A stretch of DNA of 62,436 nucleotides from Clostridiales bacterium. GTDB taxonomy: Bacteria; Bacillota; Desulfotomaculia; Desulfotomaculales; VENG01. This document shows, piece after piece, positions 42,144 through 50,546 of this stretch. Under the pieces are notes generated by a model, which worked only from the letters and a program-made list of their open reading frames with translations, was not told the origin of the DNA and searched no databases. How positions within the stretch are numbered: the first letter of the stretch is position 1; each line of letters begins with the position of its first letter. Made by a program: the position numbers and the translations under genes. The stretch is from assembly GCA_016278505.1 (NCBI GenBank), contig JADQBQ010000023.1, positions 1 to 62,436 of the forward strand. Direction: 5' to 3'.

Positions 42144-42232
42144 TTTTATTATAGTTATCTAACGCGAATTTAATCCACCTGTTGGATTAATGTGAATCTT
42201 ATGAAAAAAGTCAATTAATAACATTTACAAAA

Positions 42233-42266
42233 AAGGACCTCCTTCATTTGGAGGTCCTTAAAATTT
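42233..42266 (+). terminator. Terminator of the LuxR-type regulator
   Basis: AAGGACCTCC / GGAGGTCCTT with a 7-nt loop, then a weak AT-rich tail. The 300 bp that follow, to 42563, are AT-rich and hold no recognisable gene. Confidence 0.75.
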
Positions 42267-42563
42267 TGATCATTGTTTCAAGGGCAAGTCTTTGCCTTGG
42301 AGAACTTTGTGCAATTCATACCATTGAATGATAGAAAAATATTTTAAAATGATTTAACATTAATTATGCTCTTTTATTGTTGTTGATATTGTTATACCTT
42401 GAGAAATTTGATTCTAATATAGTTCGCAGGGGATTAAACATAATCGTATGTGCATACACTATTGTGATGTTTTTACATATAAACTGCCTGGTGAAATATT
42501 TAAGTTCCGGGTTATGATTATTTTTTGAATCTGAAATTCAAATTCTGGATGGTGGTGCTTCTG

Positions 42564-43232
42564 TTGCGACTAAAAGCTCTAGCTATATTAGTATGTATTA
42601 CCGTGTTATGTTCCATAACTTGTGGTTTTTTTAAGATTGATGAGAAAGAGTCCAGCAGGCAACCAAATAGAGACTATAAAAAACAAACGAAGGCTTCTAA
42701 CATAATGCCACAACCACTACAAAATAAAGGGCAAAAACCATCGAATGTTAACAGTAATAAAGATTTAGCCAAACAAGAAGAACCAGCAAGGGGAGGCCGT
42801 CAAGACCCTGCCATTATAAAGCAGCGGGTTGCTAAGGAGAAACTGCCTAAATCGCATAAAGAAAAAACTGTAACCGTTAGTGACATTGAAGAACGTTATA
42901 GCCCAAGGTTTTTAGCTCTTAAAGATGAATTTAATGGTGAACTGAATTCATTGATAGTCCAAGGTTTAGAGGAATATGGTACTTATCAGCAAAATAACAT
43001 CGATCCCCCACTAATCAAATTGGTTTTAAAGTATCTTTCATTGGGGAGGGCGTTAGAGGACGAATGTGACCGCAGGTTTAATAATCTTGTAGGTCAAATG
43101 AAGCAGGAACTGTCGGCAAATAGCCTCCCAGTAAACCTAATTAAAAAGGCTGAAAGACAATATGAGAATCAAAAACTACAGGAGAAGAGACAGTTGATTA
43201 AAAACGGCATGAAGTATATCGGTTATCACTAA
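42564..43232 (+). CDS. Membrane-anchored or secreted coiled-coil protein, unknown (paralog of 43340-43864)
   Basis: About 222 aa from a TTG at 42564 behind GGTGGTG; the ATG at 42549 and an upstream TTG at 42525 are also possible. Signal/anchor helix 'LKALAILVCITVLCSITCG', a basic, Gln/Lys-rich disordered stretch (about 30-105), then a helical domain: 'RYSPRFLALKDEFNGELNSL', 'LKYLSLGRALEDECDRRFN', 'MKQELSANSLPVNLIKKAE'. The C-terminal ~70 residues align by eye with the convergent gene at 43340. No family recognised. Part of the sortase neighbourhood. Confidence 0.65.
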   Translation: MRLKALAILVCITVLCSITCGFFKIDEKESSRQPNRDYKKQTKASNIMPQPLQNKGQKPSNVNSNKDLAKQEEPARGGRQDPAIIKQRVAKEKLPKSHKEKTVTVSDIEERYSPRFLALKDEFNGELNSLIVQGLEEYGTYQQNNIDPPLIKLVLKYLSLGRALEDECDRRFNNLVGQMKQELSANSLPVNLIKKAERQYENQKLQEKRQLIKNGMKYIGYH

Positions 43233-43339
43233 AGTCAATGAGCGGCATTCCTTAAGCACAAGGGATTGCCACTCATTCTTTTATATACTCACATCCTCCT
43301 TCCTCATTTACTATATCTCCACCATATCATCAGGTGATA

Positions 43340-43864
43340 TTAATCTTTATCCACCAGTTTTTTTCCCTTATTATATAATGTTTGTTTGATACTTCTCTTT
43401 TTTAACCGGTATGCATATTGGGCATGCGCCACTAATTCCAGGGATAGGGACTTGGATTTAAGTTCTCGTTCCATTCTGTTTATGTAATCTTCAAAATGAG
43501 AGTCGTATTTTTCTTCTAGGATTCTCACTTTTCTCATATATTTTCCGGCCAGGGAATGAGGGGATGTGTCAGGGGCTTTAGCTTTGATTACTTGATATTC
43601 TTGGTATGCAGTATGTCCCATATCGGTCAGTTCTTGTCTAAATCTATTTTCCAGTTCAGATATATAGTATTTGCAATCCCGGGCAATGTCATGTTCTACA
43701 GGGCAGGATATTAAATCCGTTTGCTGGCCCAAAAAATAGTTCTTTTGTTCCATCCTGGTTCTTTCAGTTTCAATCTTAGGCATAAATGTGACCCCTGAAT
43801 AGATAATTAGCGCTATGAACAAGTATACTAAGAATAAAGAAAACGGTATTTTAAAGCGTCTCAT
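43340..43864 (-). CDS. Membrane-anchored coiled-coil protein, unknown (paralog of 42564-43232)
   Basis: 174 aa, ATG behind GGAG with 8-nt spacing. N-terminal TM ('IPFSLFLVYLFIALIIYSG'), then an extracellular helical domain: 'CKYYISELENRFRQELTDMG' and 'KYMRKVRILEEKYDSHFED', then 'MERELKSKSLSLELVAHAQ'. The same spacing of K-Y-[LM]..R.LE...D..F and M..EL...SL...L..[KA]A is seen in the other paralog. Lies 54 bp downstream of the archaeosortase-like gene on the same strand, so it is probably co-transcribed with it. Unknown function, likely outside the cell. Confidence 0.68.
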   Translation of the reverse strand: MRRFKIPFSLFLVYLFIALIIYSGVTFMPKIETERTRMEQKNYFLGQQTDLISCPVEHDIARDCKYYISELENRFRQELTDMGHTAYQEYQVIKAKAPDTSPHSLAGKYMRKVRILEEKYDSHFEDYINRMERELKSKSLSLELVAHAQYAYRLKKRSIKQTLYNKGKKLVDKD

Positions 43865-43918
43865 TTTAACAGCTCCAATTAGATCTTTTTCTTAATCTTT
43901 CCCTAATATGAATTGGGT

Positions 43919-44788
43919 TTAACCTGAAGGAGGATGCTTCATAGCCCATTTTGAATGCTTACTGGCAAAAAGAAAGTACACGCTTACAAAAACCAGGTAC
44001 CAAAGAGGAAATAATACATAAATGGTCCAGAAATGAGCACTCCACAGGACATCTTCCCCGGCCAGGTGCCCGGAAGCAGCAATTATAACGATGCGGACAA
44101 TGTTTTGCAGCCAGGTCCCGGCTACGCCGAATATTAACAGCGGTAATGCCCGGGACCATTCTATCTTTACGTCCAGCATCATCAGGGTAAATATGGCAAT
44201 AAAAACGGCCATGGTGGCAGGCCCTGCGCAGGCGCCGGTTACCAGCACGGATATGGTTTCCCCGCTGGGATCGGGAAAACTTAATATCTGGCCGGATTTA
44301 GATACAGGTATGTCCAAAAGATTAGCGAGCCAGGTGGCTGGTATGACTGAGCCCATTGCGTACGGGGTATCTGCAAATTTATCAACCAGGAGGGGAAAGA
44401 CAATGGTAAAAGCATAAGTGTTGAAAAGTATAAAGGGTACTAGCGCGCCCTGGCCAAACATAATCATAAAAAGACCCAACCAGGTTAGGGAGAGCTTAAC
44501 AACCATATAATCAATATTATGGGGAACATAAAAAGCTAGTAGTATAAAAGATGCTCCCGCTATAAAAAAGAGTGGATTATTATTTCGATCCATCTTTGCC
44601 GCGATTTCTTTCCGTTTTAGAATAATCCAAATAACACAAAGAGTAAGCACGCCCCAGGGGGCAGCATTATGCTGGCCAATTATATAATCATATGAAATGG
44701 CATTTGACAGTTGTGCGAAGTTATCCTGTAGGTGCAGGGCACTGGTTAGGCCACTTAACAGAAAATATGTTATTAACCTTTTTTTCAT
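43919..44788 (-). CDS. Exosortase/archaeosortase-like transpeptidase
   Basis: 289 aa with about 8 TM helices. The invariant triad of the exosortase/archaeosortase family is present in order: Cys187 in 'VLVTGACAGPATMAVFIA', Arg232 in 'GVAGTWLQNIVRIVIIA' and His252 in 'LWSAHFWTIYVLF'. By family it cleaves a C-terminal tripartite sorting signal and attaches the protein to a membrane or wall acceptor. The probable substrate is the PEF-CTERM-tailed SLH protein, encoded divergently (45289). Such enzymes are common in archaea and Gram-negatives but unusual in spore-forming Firmicutes (recalled knowledge). Confidence 0.82.
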   Translation of the reverse strand: MKKRLITYFLLSGLTSALHLQDNFAQLSNAISYDYIIGQHNAAPWGVLTLCVIWIILKRKEIAAKMDRNNNPLFFIAGASFILLAFYVPHNIDYMVVKLSLTWLGLFMIMFGQGALVPFILFNTYAFTIVFPLLVDKFADTPYAMGSVIPATWLANLLDIPVSKSGQILSFPDPSGETISVLVTGACAGPATMAVFIAIFTLMMLDVKIEWSRALPLLIFGVAGTWLQNIVRIVIIAASGHLAGEDVLWSAHFWTIYVLFPLWYLVFVSVYFLFASKHSKWAMKHPPSG

Positions 44789-44878
44789 ACTTATCCTCCC
44801 GAACCGTAGTTGTTTTTATACTCTATTAGATGGTAAACGAGGAATATCCTTCTAATAAATGTCATTTTTTACTTATGA

Positions 44879-44940
44879 GGCGATTTTGCTTGGCGTTCTT
44901 GTTGCCCGAAAGGCTGTAGGTATCAGGCTGGTTTTGCCGG
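44879..44940 (+). ncRNA. Second candidate structured leader, upstream of the SLH gene
   Basis: Shares with 41318-41404, in the same order, GGCGAT, then CCGAAAG(G)CTG..GG (44906-44920), then the exact 12-mer AGGCTGGTTTTG (44925-44936). It lies 350 bp before the SLH/PEF-CTERM gene on the same strand. Local pairing such as GCC-CGAAA-GGC is possible. The rest of 44789-45288 shows no gene; TATATT near 45228 may be a -10 element. Confidence 0.4.
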
Positions 44941-45288
44941 GTCTATATTACTTATCTTACGGAGACACTTGGTTGTGGTTGCATTTACGGCATCATACAA
45001 AAGCATGAGTAAAAGAATATACCTGCACGAAATGTGTACGGAATCGCCCAGTTATTCAGATCAAAGAACTAGGCCATCAAGTACTTTATTCATACTTATG
45101 TAGGATGGGAAAACATACCGGTTAGGGGACATTGCTTGCATTAGACACTCTACTTCTTTTGGTTGTCAAGGACAATTCGGTGGTGGTGAATCATCCCTAT
45201 GGCTGATTTATTTTAAATATTTTTATGGTATATTTTGTTGGATGCACTGGACGATATTTTTACTATGTGTTTATACGAGGGGTGTGAA

Positions 45289-46878
45289 ATGAGATTGGGA
45301 AGAAAGGCCACTGCTGTTTTAGTCTTGGCCGTATTAATGACTCTGATTTTCTCAGCAACAGCATTTGCCCAACCGTCTGATATCGAGGGTCATTGGGCAC
45401 AACAACCGATTGAAGAATGGCTGAAAAAAGGCTTTGCAAGTGGATATCCTGATGACACATTCAGGCCTAATCAGGAGGTTTCACGATCAGAGTTTGTGGC
45501 CCTAGTGAACCGTGCCTTTGGCTTTGACTATGAAGGTGTAGCTACCAATTTTAGTGATGTCAATGAAGGAAGTTGGTACTACAAAGAAGTAGGCGTAGCT
45601 GGTGCTGCGGGATATATAGGCGGTTACCGGGATGGCTCTTTTGAGCCCTATAGATCAATCTCGCGACAGGAAGTAGCGTGCATACTGGTAAGATTGCTAA
45701 ATTTGAGATCGTCCACAAAATTGGCCAATTTTACTGACGCAAATGAGATCCCGCAATGGTCTAGGGGCAGTATCGGGGCTGTAGCTCTAAAAGGCTTGAT
45801 GGCCGGATTCCCTGATCAAACTTTTAGAGCCACAAGTAGTATAACCAGGGCTGAGGCAGTGGCATCCCTTGACCGGGCATTGAGACTAATGATTGTGGAA
45901 AGTGCTATTGAGGGTAAAGTATTTCTGGGAAGAGAAGCAGGGAATGACGTAACCATAAAGGTCTTTAAGGCGAATAGCAAAAAGGTGCTGGAGGAAACCA
46001 AAACCGACAGTGAGGGCCGGTATGCAATAAACTTGGAACCAGGGCAATACGATATTACTGCTACCACAGCTAAAGAAGTTGCTTACACATGTGACGTCGC
46101 AGTATATAAAAATAGAATCAGCACAGTAGATCTTTTTTTGGAAGTTGGTGTTGTAATCAGTGGAATTTTACAAGACAGATGGGGAAGAGGAATTGAGGGT
46201 GCCACAGTAATATTTACCACTAATCCCACTTTTGTTACTACCACCATCGAAGAAGGTAGGTTTACTTTAGTAGTGCCCCGTGACCGATTTTATACTGTGC
46301 GTGCGCAAGAACCAGACCATGAAGATGAAGAACCGTTAGTAGTTGCTAGAGAGATTGAAGTTGGTTTAAAGGCGACGCAAGATGTAGGCATCCTTATTAT
46401 CGGAAGACATACCGGTGGTGGCGGTGGATCTACGAGCATGAGTGAATCGATTTCCTGGAATTCTTATTCTGATCCAGAGCGAACTGTACAAACCAGCAAT
46501 TTTTCCGGAGACTCTAACACTGTATACATGGAAGGGAGTAACCTTAAAAGCAATAGTGATTATAAGGTAACATACGTGAATCCAAATGGGGACGAAGTCC
46601 ACGCTCATACTTTTGATAATATAGCTAAAGGAGAAATCGAAAGTAGTTTAAAGTTATCTGATTACCAGAACACAGAATACGGTGTGGCCGGTGAATGGCA
46701 TGCACACCTACTGATGCGAAAATCTGACAGTGGGGACTATGAGGAAGTTGCTAACTGTGCTTTTTATGTTGAGGAGACAGCTATCCCTGAATTTTCCTCT
46801 GTTGTTGCTGCTTTTTTTGTTGTAGCGTCATGTGCTGTCATTTATCTGCTTTTTAGGAGAAGGGCTGCAGTATGCTAA
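45289..46878 (+). CDS. S-layer-homology surface protein with PEF-CTERM-like sorting tail
   Basis: 529 aa from the ATG at 45289 (GAGGGGTG upstream). Signal peptide 'TAVLVLAVLMTLIFSATAFA', then three SLH domains (about 30-80, 88-140, 147-200; e.g. 'IEGHWAQQPIEEWLKKGFAS'), two carboxypeptidase-regulatory-like beta domains (about 205-285 and 286-375), a Gly-rich hinge 'HTGGGGGST', a beta domain (about 385-495) and a C-terminal 'IPEFSSVVAAFFVVASC' hydrophobic helix ending FRRR. The PEF motif (residue 500) plus TM plus Arg cluster is the archaeal PEF-CTERM layout. Carrying both an SLH anchor and a sorting tail is unusual. Confidence 0.85.
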   Translation: MRLGRKATAVLVLAVLMTLIFSATAFAQPSDIEGHWAQQPIEEWLKKGFASGYPDDTFRPNQEVSRSEFVALVNRAFGFDYEGVATNFSDVNEGSWYYKEVGVAGAAGYIGGYRDGSFEPYRSISRQEVACILVRLLNLRSSTKLANFTDANEIPQWSRGSIGAVALKGLMAGFPDQTFRATSSITRAEAVASLDRALRLMIVESAIEGKVFLGREAGNDVTIKVFKANSKKVLEETKTDSEGRYAINLEPGQYDITATTAKEVAYTCDVAVYKNRISTVDLFLEVGVVISGILQDRWGRGIEGATVIFTTNPTFVTTTIEEGRFTLVVPRDRFYTVRAQEPDHEDEEPLVVAREIEVGLKATQDVGILIIGRHTGGGGGSTSMSESISWNSYSDPERTVQTSNFSGDSNTVYMEGSNLKSNSDYKVTYVNPNGDEVHAHTFDNIAKGEIESSLKLSDYQNTEYGVAGEWHAHLLMRKSDSGDYEEVANCAFYVEETAIPEFSSVVAAFFVVASCAVIYLLFRRRAAVC

Positions 46879-47264
46879 AGAGAATTAAGCAGACCAACTT
46901 TAAATGGGTCTATGCGCTGTCCATGGTGGTTTTGGCATCGCTCCTGATGGCAATGGTTTATTATGTCCCTCAGGCCGAAAAAAACTATACCGAAGTTCGC
47001 AGAGCGGAGTTAATAAAAACAAGCAGCGGTTGGGCTTTACAATTTGACATGCTCAATGATGAAGACAGAAAGAAGGAATATACGGTAGTGGTTACAAGTG
47101 ACGGAAGAGAGGTTGACAGGCATGATCTGGTGGTGCACGGGGGGTGTAAGTATAAGTACAGTTTTATTCCCCGGGAAGATGCACAAGGGGTTTCTTTTTC
47201 GGTTTATAACAAGGCGGATTCCACAATAATGGCATCGGATACCTATTATTTATTAAATGATTAA
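46872..47264 (+). CDS. Membrane protein with one TM and an Ig-like ectodomain
   Basis: 130 aa. Its ATG overlaps the end of the SLH gene by 7 nt, implying coupled translation. TM helix 'WVYALSMVVLASLLMAMVYYV', then an ~85-residue beta domain with 'EYTVVVTSDGREVDRHDL' and 'GGCKYKYSF'. The beta domain matches by eye a stretch of the next protein ('RYSFYCNGTKVQSG ... GTKYQYT'), so the two share a fold. No named family recognised; the coupling suggests it assists sorting or assembly of the SLH protein. Confidence 0.7.
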   Translation: MLKRIKQTNFKWVYALSMVVLASLLMAMVYYVPQAEKNYTEVRRAELIKTSSGWALQFDMLNDEDRKKEYTVVVTSDGREVDRHDLVVHGGCKYKYSFIPREDAQGVSFSVYNKADSTIMASDTYYLLND

Positions 47265-47281
47265 TTGGGTGGTTAATACAC

Positions 47282-47980
47282 ATGGGAGAAAAAGTGAGTC
47301 GATATAAGTTTAAGGTATTAATATTGTGGGTAGCAATCTTTTTGGCCGGTGTTTTTTTGATGGGAATTTATTATTCTTCGTTGCCGATAACTTTAACAGT
47401 GCTGCCGGAGGCTCCTAAAGAAGGGGACCCGGTGATTGCCCTTTTTTCTCTGAATAACCCTTTGCCTTCCGAGCAGAAAGTGAGGTATTCGTTTTATTGC
47501 AATGGCACCAAAGTACAGTCAGGATATGTCACACTGGCCGCGCTTTCCGGAACCAAATACCAGTATACGTCCAAGAATAACCTAAATGTTGGTGAGCAAC
47601 AAAATTATACCGTTCGAATGAATACATCTTTCGGTAACTTTGAAAAAAATGCCTCGGTGCCTGCTTACCCACCACAGATATTTTGCAGTTTTACATCCTT
47701 TGCCTCTTTTTCAACATCGGTAATGAGTTTTATGACCAGTGCACCTTACTATGATACTACCTTTGCAGCAAATGAGGGACTCAATGTGGGTCTCTTTTGT
47801 TCACTGGTGCTTATTGCCTTATTAATTTTCCTGGAACTATCCGAGCCTTTGATTGCTGTGGACGGTACGCGGGTATCCCTTTTTAAGCTGAGAGTCAGGT
47901 TTAGTACAATTACCTGGATATTGTTGACCATATTCCTGGGTATAGTTTTTACAAAAGTGACTATGATTTTAGCCGCGTAA
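47282..47980 (+). CDS. Multi-pass membrane protein with Ig-like ectodomain
   Basis: 232 aa. TM1 'VLILWVAIFLAGVFLMGIYY', extracellular beta domain (about 40-130; 'LNNPLPSEQKVRYSFYCNG', 'SGTKYQYT'), a Ser/Phe-rich stretch, then two TMs ('GLFCSLVLIALLIFLEL' and 'ITWILLTIFLGIVFTKV'). The ectodomain resembles that of the preceding gene and, loosely, domains in archaeal membrane proteins. Tightly spaced (17 bp) in the SLH-protease operon. Function unknown. Confidence 0.68.
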   Translation: MGEKVSRYKFKVLILWVAIFLAGVFLMGIYYSSLPITLTVLPEAPKEGDPVIALFSLNNPLPSEQKVRYSFYCNGTKVQSGYVTLAALSGTKYQYTSKNNLNVGEQQNYTVRMNTSFGNFEKNASVPAYPPQIFCSFTSFASFSTSVMSFMTSAPYYDTTFAANEGLNVGLFCSLVLIALLIFLELSEPLIAVDGTRVSLFKLRVRFSTITWILLTIFLGIVFTKVTMILAA

Positions 47981-47996
47981 GGGAGAGGTTAAGTGA

Positions 47997-49052
47997 ATGG
48001 AAATACCCATGAGGACCATATCAGAACCAGTGATTTCCCCAATGTCAAAGCAGATTAATGGGAATCCCGTTGAGGGACATATGGCTTTGACCCTGGTAGT
48101 TATTTTAGCTGCCAGTGCCTGTGGAGGTGTTTTTGCTTTTTACAGTAAATTGGGGGCTATTATCCTTTCAGTGGCTTTATTCCTTCTCTTGTATCTAGCT
48201 ATTAATATTAAGTTCTCAATCGAAAAAACATTCGTATCACCGGTACAGGTAGTTTTACGGGGAGGGTACGGTTTTCCCCTGCAAATGCCGTATAAAAACG
48301 GGCATATTTTTATCCTGAGCATACTGGCGGCAATAACTACCTGTGAATGGATTTTTGCGTTTCGAAATGTTGCTCTGGGCATAGTGCTTTCATTGGTTTT
48401 AGCAATATTGGTGTATTTTATTGTTTCTGTATTCAAATGGGATCAAGAGTTCGTTAACGCCTCCGAGAGCCTCACTTTGATACCGTTGTATATTCTGTTT
48501 ACCTCATCATTGCCATGGTTTTTTTTGGCCACGGAAGTTCGCCTGCCTGCTGTATACAGCATAATCATAGCGTTGTGTGCTTGGCACATATACCAGCGTG
48601 GGTTGCAACTAAAGGATTTGGGGTTTAAGCGGGAGAATCTCCTGCCCGTGCTACTTTTAGGAGTTGTTCTGGGAGTACAGGTAGGTATGATTGAGTTTTT
48701 TGTTATTAATGTAGAGCCTATGTATCCTGGTTTTTCGGTGGTCTATCTACTGCGGGATTTTTTCTATATGCTACTTTTTGTTGGCTTGGCAGAGGAAGTT
48801 CTTTTCCGCCGAATTATCCAAAGGGACTTAATCAAAATTTTCGGCTACCATGAGGGCATATTTTTACAGGCAGCTTTATTCGGTGTGATGCATTTAACTT
48901 GGCGTTCCAATTTGGAGCTTTTTTTTACCTTCACGGTAGGTCTTGTGTTGGGGTACTTTTACGAACGCACCGGGAATTTAACCGGCCCGGTTGTAATGCA
49001 CGGGGTTGGTAACACTATGCTGGTGGCGGTGATGCCCTATATAGTTAGTTAG
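47997..49052 (+). CDS. CPBP family intramembrane metalloprotease
   Basis: 351 aa, ATG behind GGGAGAGG, with about 8-9 TM helices. CPBP/Abi (Rce1-like) motifs: 'LAEEVLFRRIIQRD' (EExxxR), 'ALFGVMHLTW' (His) and 'GPVVMHGVGNTMLVA' (HxxxN). A glutamate intramembrane protease. As the last gene of the SLH operon it may process the sorted protein or its remnant tail. It could also modify a prenyl-linked acceptor, but that is speculation. Confidence 0.83.
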   Translation: MEIPMRTISEPVISPMSKQINGNPVEGHMALTLVVILAASACGGVFAFYSKLGAIILSVALFLLLYLAINIKFSIEKTFVSPVQVVLRGGYGFPLQMPYKNGHIFILSILAAITTCEWIFAFRNVALGIVLSLVLAILVYFIVSVFKWDQEFVNASESLTLIPLYILFTSSLPWFFLATEVRLPAVYSIIIALCAWHIYQRGLQLKDLGFKRENLLPVLLLGVVLGVQVGMIEFFVINVEPMYPGFSVVYLLRDFFYMLLFVGLAEEVLFRRIIQRDLIKIFGYHEGIFLQAALFGVMHLTWRSNLELFFTFTVGLVLGYFYERTGNLTGPVVMHGVGNTMLVAVMPYIVS

Positions 49053-49204
49053 TTCCGGGCAAAAGGAATGCAATATGAAAGGAAATCTAAATAGGTGCAG
49101 CCCTAAAAGGTATCACCACATATCAGCCAGGAAACAGTGGACAAGAAGAATTAGAATTATCACAACCGTTCGTTCAAAAAGTATGGTTTTAGGGGATGGT
49201 TCTC

Positions 49205-49393
49205 TTGTACCAAAAGACTTGCCCCAATTGTAAGGGAAATTCCTATTCTTCAGCCGGGAGAGGAAAATGGATGTGCCCTTATTGTGGAGCTGATTTATCG
49301 GAGGTTACCCCGGTGCCGGCCGGAAGTGCTGACGAAAACGGGGTAAAGGTTAAGGGTAATGTAATACCCATAAGGAAACGCAGCCAAGATTAA
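49205..49393 (+). CDS. Small zinc-ribbon protein
   Basis: 62 aa from a TTG at 49205, 8 nt after AGGGG; an ATG at 49196 abuts that ribosome site. Two CxxC knuckles: 'CPNCKGNSYSS' and 'CPYCGADLSE', then a flexible tail ending 'NVIPIRKRSQD'. A 52-codon frame at 49075-49233 overlaps the start but has no ribosome site and was not called. Function unknown; possibly a nucleic-acid or protein adaptor. Confidence 0.62.
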   Translation: MYQKTCPNCKGNSYSSAGRGKWMCPYCGADLSEVTPVPAGSADENGVKVKGNVIPIRKRSQD

Positions 49394-49481
49394 GATAATT
49401 TAAAATTAACAGTTAACAAAACGCCCCTTATCCTGTAGAATTAAAGCCGAGTATGTAAACTTTTCTACAATGGGGGAAGTT

Positions 49482-50111
49482 ATGGAGCCGTGGATGAAGG
49501 CAGATGGCATAAAAAGGCTGGCTATTATGGGGGGCACCTTTGATCCTATTCATTACGGGCACCTGGTGGCTGCGGAGGGGGCCAAGTGTGAATTTGACCT
49601 GGATCGGGTTATATTTATTCCTGCAGCCAGGCCTCCTCATAAAACTAAAAAGGAAATGACTGCTCCTTACCATCGGTTGCATATGGTGGAGCGGGCAATT
49701 TATTCTAACAGCCATTTTGAGATTTCCGCTCTGGAACTGGAGCGGGAAGGCCTTTCTTATACCATTAATACTGTGAATGCTGTGCGGGAAATTCACCCCC
49801 AGGCCAGCATTTACTTTATTACCGGGGCGGATGCCGTGCTGGAGATTCTTACGTGGAAGAACGTGGAAGAGCTTTTGAATGTGTGTAAGTTTATAGCGGC
49901 TACTCGGCCTGGTTACGATCTTGAGAATTTAGAACATACATTGAGCTGCCTGCCCCGGCAATATTTGAAAAATATATGTACAATGGAGGTACCGGCCCTG
50001 GCTATTTCGTCCACAGACATACGGGCCAGGGTGGCAGACAACAGGCCTATTAAATACCTTTTACCGGAGTTGGTGGAAAGGTATATTTTTGAAGAAGGTT
50101 TATATAAGTAA
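49482..50111 (+). CDS. nadD: Nicotinate-nucleotide adenylyltransferase
   Basis: 209 aa from the ATG at 49482, 5 nt after GGGGG. Nucleotidyltransferase alpha/beta phosphodiesterase fold with 'AIMGGTFDPIHYGHLVAAE' (GGTFDPxHxGH), 'IFIPAARPPHKTKKEMT' and the C-terminal 'ISSTDIRARVADNRPIKYLLP' (ISST.IR). Makes deamido-NAD from NaMN and ATP. Placed in the usual Firmicute order nadD-yqeK-rsfS, here with an RRM gene inserted. Confidence 0.95.
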   Translation: MEPWMKADGIKRLAIMGGTFDPIHYGHLVAAEGAKCEFDLDRVIFIPAARPPHKTKKEMTAPYHRLHMVERAIYSNSHFEISALELEREGLSYTINTVNAVREIHPQASIYFITGADAVLEILTWKNVEELLNVCKFIAATRPGYDLENLEHTLSCLPRQYLKNICTMEVPALAISSTDIRARVADNRPIKYLLPELVERYIFEEGLYK

Positions 50112-50183
50112 CGTCTTTTTATTTGCATCATTATTCCCGCTTCTGCAAAACATAGTGATATAATAATTGGGAACGAGGTGGGA

Positions 50184-50441
50184 ATGGTGACTACCCTTTA
50201 TGTGGGTAATTTGCCTTGGGCGACCAAGGCGGACGAGTTAAAGGATGTCTTTTCGGGTTATGGTGATGTGCAGGACAGTAGAATAATCACCGATCGGAAT
50301 ACTGGACGATCCCGGGGCTTCGGCTTTGTTGAGGTCGGTGAAGGTGATGCGGAAAAGATTATTGCCGCCCTAAATGGCAGTGAGCTGGAAGGCCGGGTGA
50401 TTACTGTCAGTGAGGCCAAGCCGCGTAATGACGATGCTTGA
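50184..50441 (+). CDS. RRM-type RNA-binding protein
   Basis: 85 aa from the ATG at 50184 (GAGG 5 nt upstream). One RNA-recognition motif: RNP2 'LYVGNL', then RNP1 'RGFGFVEV', with the usual spacing, and a short acidic tail. Similar single-RRM proteins occur in cyanobacteria and scattered Firmicutes. Probably binds single-stranded RNA; the target is unknown. It lies between nadD and yqeK and has its own terminator. Confidence 0.9.
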   Translation: MVTTLYVGNLPWATKADELKDVFSGYGDVQDSRIITDRNTGRSRGFGFVEVGEGDAEKIIAALNGSELEGRVITVSEAKPRNDDA

Positions 50442-50469
50442 AAAGAAGGCTGTAGACAAGAAGGGTATA

Positions 50470-50501
50470 AAAAAAGCCCCCGCTGGATGCAGGGGTTTTT
50501 T
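50470..50501 (+). terminator. Terminator of the RRM gene
   Basis: AAAAAAGCCCC(C)GC, loop TGGAT, GCAGGGGTTTTTT; one internal mismatch. Confidence 0.75.
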
Positions 50502-50546
50502 GATTTTCACATAGGTTTTCTATAAAATATAGGGGAGAGTTATTTT

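Noticed and set aside
49075-49233. 52-codon frame overlapping the zinc-ribbon gene
   Set aside because: Very basic composition, no good ribosome site and overlap with a better-supported gene.
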